From the IMG/VR virus record IMGVR_UViG_3300033141_004289, positions 40,851-104,850 of that record: a DNA stretch of 64,000 nt, one strand, 5' to 3'. The translations under genes were made by a program, and so were the position numbers. This document shows positions 57,800 through 64,000 of the stretch, piece after piece; position 1 is the stretch's first letter, and every line of letters starts with the position of its first letter. This DNA is from a virus. Under the pieces are notes generated by a model that worked only from the letters and a program-made list of their open reading frames with translations, was not told where the DNA came from and ran no database searches.

Positions 57800-58735
57800 C
57801 TATTTCTTTCGTCTTTTTTTAGACTTCTTTTTTGACTTTTTGGGTTCTTTCTTAGGTTCTTCATCATCAAACCCATCATCATCAAAATCTTCTGTGTCAT
57901 CATCTACATCTATATCATCATCTTCAATCTCGTTATCAAATCCATCGTCATCTTCAACTTCTTCTTCGTCCTCTTCTAATTCAGTATCGTCATCATCATA
58001 AAAGTCATCAATATCAACACCTAATTTAGAGGCCGCTTTTTTCAATTTTTCAAAATGAGCTTCAAATTCGTCTTCAACAAGTTTTGGTTGTAGTTTTGTA
58101 AGATCAAACATTTTTTCAACCCATTCAGCTTCCATTTCGTCTGTAAACTCTTTATGGTCTGATAAATTAGCAGTTTTAGAAGAAAATTTAACCTTGTATC
58201 TTCTTTGTAATTTAGGCTTCATATTAGATTTAATAATCAATATTCTACCTTCATCTAAATCACAGATTGAACTTAGATTACCTTCTTCTTTAACTGTATC
58301 TTTAATCTCTTCCATTACTGTTTCAGCAATTGAATTAGACATTTGAAAAACCTGTGGGCCTGCACCAACGTCATCCAAATTAATTATATTTACAAATGAA
58401 GGTCTTTGGAGAGCAAATTTTTTCCATAAGTCCTTCTTTTTTGTATTGGATGATTCGGCATACTTATCTCTTAACTTCCAACCCATATCTGCGATCTTAT
58501 CTGTCTCACCATCAACTGATGGGCTACCACATCTTCCAAATAACTTACTATTTCCCCATACCTCGTGTTTTGTAACAGTAAATACTACAGAATCACTTTT
58601 ACCTTCAACAACCCCTAAGATTAATAGTTTAGTTGTTTCTTTAGTGATTTTAAATCCAGCATAACCACCACCTTTTTTAGTTGCTTTTTCAACTGCTTCT
58701 TGACTCTTCTCTCCGTCCATCGAAAATTTTCCCAT
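57800..58735 (-). CDS. Single-stranded DNA-binding protein (gp32-like role)
   Basis: 311 residues after AAAGGAG. The opening GKFSMDGEKSQEAVEKA, GGGYAGFKITKETTKLLILG, VVFTVTKHEVWGNSKLFGRC and ALQRPSFVNIINLDDV follow the plan of phage SSBs related to gp32 (core binding domain with a [R]-C loop). Residues about 230-290 are an extreme Asp/Glu tail (DDDDTELEEDEEEVEDDDG), the usual partner-binding tail. Unusually, this ends in a basic block KKEPKKSKKKSKKRRKK. It lies between the coiled-coil protein and helicase genes of the replication operon. Confidence 0.75.
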   Translation of the reverse strand: MGKFSMDGEKSQEAVEKATKKGGGYAGFKITKETTKLLILGVVEGKSDSVVFTVTKHEVWGNSKLFGRCGSPSVDGETDKIADMGWKLRDKYAESSNTKKKDLWKKFALQRPSFVNIINLDDVGAGPQVFQMSNSIAETVMEEIKDTVKEEGNLSSICDLDEGRILIIKSNMKPKLQRRYKVKFSSKTANLSDHKEFTDEMEAEWVEKMFDLTKLQPKLVEDEFEAHFEKLKKAASKLGVDIDDFYDDDDTELEEDEEEVEDDDGFDNEIEDDDIDVDDDTEDFDDDGFDDEEPKKEPKKSKKKSKKRRKK

Positions 58736-58755
58736 TTCTTTCTCCTTTATAATGG

Positions 58756-59175
58756 TTAAACCTTTTTACTACTTCTCTTCTCTTCTCTAATATTATGTGC
58801 AATATTTTCAATCATCTCTTTCTTAGCTACTAAACTTCTAACTTTTAGTTTTGCTAATAGTTGCACTTTTCTTAATTCAATAAGTTGTTCTTTTATTTCA
58901 ATAACCTCAGGATGTATCTTTACTTGGTCTGTAATTGTTTTCTCCGTAAATTTGGCCCTTGTATTTCCTTTATTAACATTAGTTAGATTTACTCTTTTAT
59001 TGGCCGCTATTTTAGCTTCTGTAATTTCTAACTTACTACTTACCCTATTTATCTCATCCTCAATTTTTGCTTGTTTTAATCCATAGTCGTATATCAAAAC
59101 AGGGATATTACCCATTTCACTATTTAAATTCCCCTTATCTATTTTTAAGTAACTTCTAAAAGATTTTTTTTCCAT
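58756..59175 (-). CDS. Coiled-coil replication/recombination accessory protein
   Basis: 139 residues. Long helices throughout: LKQAKIEDEINRVSSKLEIT, HPEVIEIKEQLIELRKVQLL, KVRSLVAKKEMIENIAHNIR. The final block, a H-P-E start, a coiled coil, R-S-L-x-x-K-K-E-M and an N-x-R-E-E end, is a layout I associate with UvsY-like recombination mediators and related phage accessory proteins next to ssDNA-binding genes. That link is tentative. Confidence 0.55.
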   Translation of the reverse strand: MEKKSFRSYLKIDKGNLNSEMGNIPVLIYDYGLKQAKIEDEINRVSSKLEITEAKIAANKRVNLTNVNKGNTRAKFTEKTITDQVKIHPEVIEIKEQLIELRKVQLLAKLKVRSLVAKKEMIENIAHNIREEKRSSKKV

Positions 59176-59188
59176 ACCATATCCCTAT

Positions 59189-59225
59189 AAAACCGTATAA
59201 ATTTTATATGCTTTCATACGGTTTT
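59189..59225 (-). terminator. Inverted repeat between DNA polymerase and the next gene
   Basis: AAAACCGTAT (59189-59198) and ATACGGTTTT (59216-59225) form a perfect ten-pair stem with a 17-base loop. In the leftward message the stem ends in TTTT, so it may be a weak terminator or attenuator after the polymerase gene. TTGAAA and TATAAA with a 15-base spacer also occur within it on the - strand, similar in form to the pair in the 42195-42275 spacer, so a restart promoter is possible. Confidence 0.5.
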
Positions 59226-59231
59226 TCAAAC

Positions 59232-61892
59232 TTATTTTAATTTTTTTCCGTACCATTCATACTCGTAAAAATCAGTATCTATCTTTAAGTTTAATTCATA
59301 TTTTGTACCACGATGAAAGGTATGTGGCATCTGTTTTAATAGTGCTTGATTAACTGCTTCTCTTTCATCTTTAGGACACTCCCCAACAATTCCATCATGA
59401 ATTGAGAGTAATATTCTACTCTTCATTTTATGTTTTCTAAAATGTTTATTTAATCTAATACAAGCAGATTCAAATACCTCATGCGCACCACCTTGAACTG
59501 GAAAATTCATTGCTTGCCTAGAAATCTCTTCTTTTAAATTATTTGCTTTCCACATATCTTCAGAATATTCATTATTTATCCAATTTGTTGCAGCATTAAA
59601 TCTTCTTTTTCTACCACTTAAAAGTGTTATAAATCCCTTACTAACTGCTTCATTAACTAACTTATTTCTCCAATCATACATCCCACTATAAATTTCAAAA
59701 TAAGCATCAACCATATCTTCTGCTTCATCCTCTGCAATTTTAAAATCTTTAGCAAAGGTCATAGGCGTTTTACCGTAGTTTAATCCAAAACCTATCCCCT
59801 TTGCTTGAGTTCTGATTTCATGGAAATCAATATCTTTTCCATGTTTTTCAATATCTTTCATTATTTCATTAATAGTATCTTGGTCTTTTACTAATTTTTC
59901 TTTTTCATTAGCTACTAACATATGTTCATAACTAACCCATTTAGGGATTACATTAAGAATTTTTCCAAGGTCTGTAGCATTAATACAATGTAAGTCCATT
60001 CCATCTTGGATTCTTTTTGTAAGAATCTTATCTTTAGACAGTGCTGCTACAATACATTGCTCTAATTGACTGTAATCTGCCTCAAATAGCATCCAATCCC
60101 TATTTGTTGGGATAACGAATGACCTTGTATTTGGAAGTCCTTTAATAGGCCTTGGAAAGACCTGCAGGGATGGTTTAGAACAGCTATAACTGCCAGTACG
60201 AGGTGTCCATAAATTGAAATTAGCATGAATTCTATTATTCTCATCTAAATACTGTAAAAAACCACCATTTCCATCTTTACCATCTATGTAAGTTCCACGA
60301 ATTTTAGTGAGCTTTTTAATATCTAATAATAGTTTTGGAAACTTATTCCATTTTTTATATTTCAAAAACTTATTTAATTCATCTTTTCCAGTAGAATAAC
60401 CTGTTTTGTTTTCTTTAATCTTTAATCTTTCAAATGGATAACCCTCTTCAGTCATGTATTCAATAACTTGTTTAGGACTATTTGGATTAAATTCAGGTAA
60501 ATTAGTTAAATCTTTTATACTAGTTAATAACTGATCTTGCTTTGCACTTACTATATTTGATGCTTTTAAAATCATTTTCTTATGATATTTAACACCTATA
60601 TATTCAGTCTTTAATATATCAAGAAGGGCCGGCATAGAGTTTTTAAAAAAGAACTCATATAAATCTTCTTTTTTTAATTCTTTCATTTGTTTTTTCCATA
60701 ACAAATGATCGGCATATACATCAATACCTAGATAATGTTCTAACATCTTTGGTGGAATAAACTGATAAGATTTTTGCTTATTAGAATCTTTATTAACATA
60801 GGGCCATAAAAGTGTATCATAAGGGCCGAAATTTATATTTCTTCTCTCACAGGCAATATTAAGTGCATGGCCAACATTTTCATCAATTAATGGGTCAGCT
60901 CTTAGAGTATCAAACCAAAAATTCTTATAAGGCATCTCATTAAATAAAGCGAATTTAGCATCGAATTTACCATTATGAAGTATGAACTTAATATTATCGA
61001 ATGAATTAACTAACTTCATAGAACTAACACATTTATCTCTATTGTATTTTAAGAAGATATTTATCTGTCTTGCTCTATCAATATTTTCTTTATCCCACTT
61101 TTTTAAATGTTCTTTTCTATAAGGTTCTAAATAGATAATATCTGCTACATCATGTGAAAAATAGCCAGCATTTATTATACGATCTTCCCAAAAATTAAAG
61201 CCCGTAGTTTCATAATCGGTAGTACAATATTTAACACTTCTCATTTTTTCAACAAAATCATTTAATCCAGATACTGTTAATATGACATTTGTATCAACTG
61301 GTTTAGTTATATCAATTGTATTAGTCCTTAAATATTTAACAACTTTAGTAAAATCCCTAACTATATCAATGTCATACTCCCATTTACTTAAAGATGCTAA
61401 TAAGGAGAATGTAGGCATTATTTTACATTTAAATGTTTTAATAACTATTTTATTTCTGATTTTTACTTCTCTATCTAATTCAAAATCATCAAAATGACCT
61501 CTAAATTCTCTAACTGAGGTATAGTTAGAAACACTGGTCCAACTCCATTTCCCCATTGCTATAATAACTAAGGGACTATGTTCTATAATTTCATTAAATA
61601 GATATTTTCTACACTCGACTAAATGTTTTTTCTTAATATCAGAAATAGCTTTTACAGAACATTTTACAGCGTAAGTTACATATACTTCATCTGGGTTAAA
61701 ACCTGTTTGTTCAAATAAATAACTTAATTTAGCTCTTGTATCACCTGATAAACATTGATTAAATCTATCATCTTGGTATGAAGGTGCATCCAATATTACC
61801 ATTACTTTAGTCTTTTTGGAATGAGAACCTCTACCCATTATTAGACTATTTCTACAACCTTTATGTAATGGACAATCTTCGCATCTACTCAT
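59232..61892 (-). CDS. Family A DNA polymerase with N-terminal iron-sulfur UDG-fold domain and 3'-5' exonuclease
   Basis: 886 residues. Residues 1-185 are like family 4 uracil-DNA glycosylases: Cys4-x2-Cys7 (MSRCEDCPLH), Cys78 (TYAVKCSV) and Cys94 (LVECRKYLF) give the spacing of the 4Fe-4S ligands, and SPLVIIAMGKW and KIMPTFSLLASL match later strands, but the G-E-x-P-G motif is degenerate (ILDAPSYQDD). Residues 200-400: DnaQ-type exonuclease with Asp226/Glu228 (TTDYETTGFN), ILHNGKFDAKF and YLGIDVYADH. C-terminal polymerase: motif A FEADYSQLEQ (Asp606), motif B RTQAKGIGFGLNYG, motif C LSIHDGIVGE (Asp833). The replicative polymerase of the phage. To my recollection SPO1-type phage polymerases also carry a UDG-like domain. 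Confidence 0.9.
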   Translation of the reverse strand: MSRCEDCPLHKGCRNSLIMGRGSHSKKTKVMVILDAPSYQDDRFNQCLSGDTRAKLSYLFEQTGFNPDEVYVTYAVKCSVKAISDIKKKHLVECRKYLFNEIIEHSPLVIIAMGKWSWTSVSNYTSVREFRGHFDDFELDREVKIRNKIVIKTFKCKIMPTFSLLASLSKWEYDIDIVRDFTKVVKYLRTNTIDITKPVDTNVILTVSGLNDFVEKMRSVKYCTTDYETTGFNFWEDRIINAGYFSHDVADIIYLEPYRKEHLKKWDKENIDRARQINIFLKYNRDKCVSSMKLVNSFDNIKFILHNGKFDAKFALFNEMPYKNFWFDTLRADPLIDENVGHALNIACERRNINFGPYDTLLWPYVNKDSNKQKSYQFIPPKMLEHYLGIDVYADHLLWKKQMKELKKEDLYEFFFKNSMPALLDILKTEYIGVKYHKKMILKASNIVSAKQDQLLTSIKDLTNLPEFNPNSPKQVIEYMTEEGYPFERLKIKENKTGYSTGKDELNKFLKYKKWNKFPKLLLDIKKLTKIRGTYIDGKDGNGGFLQYLDENNRIHANFNLWTPRTGSYSCSKPSLQVFPRPIKGLPNTRSFVIPTNRDWMLFEADYSQLEQCIVAALSKDKILTKRIQDGMDLHCINATDLGKILNVIPKWVSYEHMLVANEKEKLVKDQDTINEIMKDIEKHGKDIDFHEIRTQAKGIGFGLNYGKTPMTFAKDFKIAEDEAEDMVDAYFEIYSGMYDWRNKLVNEAVSKGFITLLSGRKRRFNAATNWINNEYSEDMWKANNLKEEISRQAMNFPVQGGAHEVFESACIRLNKHFRKHKMKSRILLSIHDGIVGECPKDEREAVNQALLKQMPHTFHRGTKYELNLKIDTDFYEYEWYGKKLK

Positions 61893-61894
61893 AC

Positions 61895-62302
61895 TTAATC
61901 CTTATCGAATACATCATCATCGTCAAAATCATCTATTTCATCTAACTCAATTTTTAATTTATTAGTTTTCTTAGATGCTTTAATTAAATCAATTGTACCC
62001 ATAATTAGTGCTTTTCTAGATGGACTAAAATCATCTTGAAATTCTTCACTTCTTAATCTTATATCGGCTTCTCTAGCATCCAATACTTTTTTAACTCTAT
62101 TTTGAACTCTTTTTAAAGATTCTCTATAATTACTATTCTCATCTTCAAATGAAATACTATCCAATTCACTAATAGAAATTGTCTTATCAACCATATTAAT
62201 GTCTTTAATAGTGGTGCTATAAGTTAATCCACATTTAACATTTTCATAATTACCAATATTAATTGTTCTTTCTTCCCAGTACGAAATCTTATCCCTATCC
62301 AT
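61895..62302 (-). CDS. Small acidic replication-operon protein
   Basis: 135 residues after TGGAGGATAT. The start YWEERTINIGNYENVKCGLT (G-[N/D]-Y-E-N) is a pattern I have seen in small phage proteins near polymerase or helicase genes. A helical middle (ESLKKRVQ-type, READIRLRSEEFQDDF) and an acidic end ELDEIDDFDDDDVFDKD follow. The acidic tail resembles those of the SSB and RecA here and may compete for the same partners. Function not assigned. Confidence 0.6.
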   Translation of the reverse strand: MDRDKISYWEERTINIGNYENVKCGLTYSTTIKDINMVDKTISISELDSISFEDENSNYRESLKRVQNRVKKVLDAREADIRLRSEEFQDDFSPSRKALIMGTIDLIKASKKTNKLKIELDEIDDFDDDDVFDKD

Positions 62303-62315
62303 ATATCCTCCATTA

Positions 62316-64000
62316 TTAAAAGCCCTTCTTTCGCTTTTTCTTACCTATTTCTTTTATAATTTGATTAAATAGCGGCCCACAATCTTTAAATGAGCTTCTA
62401 TCCCCATGAAATGCTAATACAAACCTGCCACCATCAGTCCATCGACCAGTTATTTCATTATCTGTTTTAGGACTCATTGACCCTTCTGCAGCTCCTATTT
62501 TCGCCTCATCAGGTGTCATATCGCCATCTTTAAATGGCCTATGCATTAACCAAACAAGGTCAGCATCTTGAAAAATTGAACCACTACCTTTTAGATCATC
62601 TGTTTTTAATTGCTTATTATTATTTGTTTTTCTCGGGTGCGATATAAGGAAAAATACAATATTTAGTGATTCAGCTAATAATTTAAATGCCTGAGTTGCC
62701 ATATCAACCATTGCTTTTTCATCAGCACCTCTGCATAAAAAATGGAGGTTATCAAAAAAGAATACTTTTATTCCGTATCTAAAGACCATTTCAGTTATTT
62801 TATTACAGACTTTTTCAAGTTCTAAATCTCCCGGTTTGGGATAATAGAAATGCATATAATCTAATGGTAATTTTAATTCTGATTCTCTAACTTGAATCGG
62901 TGTTATTTCTTCTACCTTATGTAGATCAGGTATCTTCATTTGAATAAGCTTTTCACCAATTCTATCTGTTCTCATTTCACAAGAATACATACCAACATTT
63001 ATATCGTTCTTACCCCAATGTTCCATAAGGTTCAGTGCCATAGTAGACTTTCCAACTTTAGGTTTTGCACTTATAACAACTAAATAACCTTCTTTGAAAC
63101 CACCAATTATATCATTAACTTTTTTCCATGGTGTTGTATAACCAATTACCTCTTCATTATTTTCTAAAAATCTTTTCCTATAGATATTATCCATCACCTC
63201 TCTTAGTGACTCAACATCAGGTACTTCAAATTGTTTACTTTTTGCTGTAATACTTTCAAAATTATCTAAGTTATATTTTTTTAAAAAATCATTCGGGTCT
63301 TTAGTATCTTCTGGAAGTAAGACATTATAACATCTACCCATTCCTAATCTATTAGCTAATTTTTTAGCACCTTCCTGTCCGGGAATATCATTATCTAATA
63401 CTAAATAGATTCTTTCATATCTTAATAATCTATCTCTCCAAGAATGACTAAATCCGCTTGCACCAGTGGTTAAACCAATTACATTTTTTACACCTAATAC
63501 CCATAGACTAATGCAATCAATCTCACTTTCAGTAATGAATATCTCTTTATAATCTAAGTCATCAATTATTGCATCGTTATATAAACAACTTATTCCACCT
63601 TTTTCTCTTCTCCATTTAAACTTCTTTTCAGATGGATTTAAGGCCCTATATTTCATATTTACACATTTACCATCTTTAATATATGGGATAGCAAGGTGTT
63701 CACCAGCATCATAATTTTGACCATCTGATCTGAACTCACTTCTATGACCTAATTTAAAATATTTAATACTTTCTTTAGTAAGTTTTCTTTCATTTATTAA
63801 ATATTTAGCAACACTGTTTTCTCTTGTTTTTAGAATTGATTTAAAAAATCTTATATGAAATTTAGGTTTTATTTTACAAGATTGTTCTTTCTCTGTTTTT
63901 ACAATCCTATCTTTGGAGACAATTTTACTTTTATTATTATAGGCATATTCTAATGAACTAAGTTTTTTACCGCAGGCTTCACAATTGAAACAATGCCAAG
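62316..64000 (-). CDS. Primase-helicase, T7 gp4/Twinkle-like (partial, cut by right edge)
   Basis: The frame is open from the stop at 62316 to the right edge (at least 561 codons); the first Met at 63656 is internal. Next to the edge the frame reads WHCFNCEACGKKL, with Cys codons at 63990-63992, 63981-63983 and 63972-63974: the zinc-binding primase domain. Then TOPRIM motifs (ITESEIDCISLW, YLVLDNDIPGQEGAKKL) and a DnaB-type helicase (Walker A SAKPKVGKSTMAL near 63050, Walker B VFFFDNLHFLC, SHPRKTNNN, and DLKGSGSIFQDADLVWLMHR). One protein thus unwinds DNA and primes the lagging strand. First visible gene of the leftward operon. Confidence 0.92.
   Translation of the reverse strand, partial: WHCFNCEACGKKLSSLEYAYNNKSKIVSKDRIVKTEKEQSCKIKPKFHIRFFKSILKTRENSVAKYLINERKLTKESIKYFKLGHRSEFRSDGQNYDAGEHLAIPYIKDGKCVNMKYRALNPSEKKFKWRREKGGISCLYNDAIIDDLDYKEIFITESEIDCISLWVLGVKNVIGLTTGASGFSHSWRDRLLRYERIYLVLDNDIPGQEGAKKLANRLGMGRCYNVLLPEDTKDPNDFLKKYNLDNFESITAKSKQFEVPDVESLREVMDNIYRKRFLENNEEVIGYTTPWKKVNDIIGGFKEGYLVVISAKPKVGKSTMALNLMEHWGKNDINVGMYSCEMRTDRIGEKLIQMKIPDLHKVEEITPIQVRESELKLPLDYMHFYYPKPGDLELEKVCNKITEMVFRYGIKVFFFDNLHFLCRGADEKAMVDMATQAFKLLAESLNIVFFLISHPRKTNNNKQLKTDDLKGSGSIFQDADLVWLMHRPFKDGDMTPDEAKIGAAEGSMSPKTDNEITGRWTDGGRFVLAFHGDRSSFKDCGPLFNQIIKEIGKKKRKKGF

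Noticed and set aside
62316-63656. Met at 63656 as start of a 446-residue helicase
   Set aside because: The same frame continues without a stop to base 64000 and encodes the zinc-binding and linker part of a primase-helicase.
1-64000. T4-type late promoters (TATAAATA)
   Set aside because: Partial matches are frequent in such AT-rich DNA and none is placed convincingly before a virion gene.
1-64000. CRISPR array, tRNA cluster, integrase or attachment site
   Set aside because: No regularly spaced repeats, no cloverleaf with the conserved T-loop noticed on reading, and no recombinase gene seen in the window.

Overview
The window is a contiguous piece of a large, AT-rich, contractile-tailed (myovirus-type) double-stranded DNA bacteriophage genome. 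The evidence is an uninterrupted T4-style virion module (prohead protease fused to scaffold, HK97-fold major capsid protein, tail sheath, tail tube, baseplate wedge and hub proteins, long tail-fibre genes) followed by a phage replication and recombination module. There is no integrase, no rRNA or tRNA that I could recognise, and no host housekeeping operon. Nearly every gene has a strong AGGAGG-type ribosome binding site and genes overlap or abut, so the host is a Shine-Dalgarno-using bacterium; one promoter matches sigma70 (TTGACT-N16-TATAAT). I cannot name the host. Both window edges cut genes (bases 2-364 on the left, 62316-64000 on the right).

Region 1 (2-9328, + strand) is head and neck: a basic-tailed partial protein, small unknowns, a protease-scaffold fusion with an apparent nested scaffold start, the major capsid protein with a UUCG hairpin and a rho-independent terminator behind it, then neck, connector and small accessory proteins. 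Several small proteins here share an N-terminus (MK-x-x-x-E-I..., ending in an [L/I]-x-E-like site) that resembles the T4 capsid-targeting sequence. Region 2 (9378-23280, +) is sheath, tube, tube-like protein, tail assembly chaperone with a likely recoded second frame, tape measure, baseplate hub, spike and wedge (gp53-, gp27-, gp5-, gp25-, gp6-like and P2 I-like). Region 3 (23290-41457, +) is about 18 kb of fibre, adhesin and appendage genes with repeated glycan-binding-like modules, including two tandem paralogous receptor-binding proteins.

Region 4 (41460-48512) is a switch zone: a structured intergenic stretch with a terminator, two leftward small genes, a divergent spacer, a sigma70-like promoter embedded in inverted repeats, and a rightward cluster of small, mostly unknown genes that look early or middle. 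It includes a SprT-like zinc metalloprotease, a pair of paralogues, and a free-standing HNH-AP2 endonuclease. Region 5 (48506-64000, - strand) is a tightly coupled replication and recombination operon transcribed leftward: T7/Twinkle-type primase-helicase, a family A DNA polymerase carrying an N-terminal iron-sulfur UDG-fold domain, a coiled-coil protein, a ssDNA-binding protein, UvrD-type helicase, RecA/UvsX-like recombinase, gp47/SbcD nuclease, MazG-like pyrophosphohydrolase, gp46/SbcC ATPase, RuvC-like resolvase, a cold-shock protein and an orphan NAD-ligase-like OB and zinc-finger protein.

Taken together: region 5 copies and recombines the genome, region 4 probably modifies the host, and regions 1-3 build a virion in which a gp21-type protease matures the head and may also trim a set of co-packaged small proteins. 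Six genes missing from a simple long-ORF reading, or needing a corrected start or frame, are recorded: 7879-8052, 13566-13739, 42706-42879, 46336-46500, the nested scaffold at 2663, and the right-edge extension of the primase-helicase.
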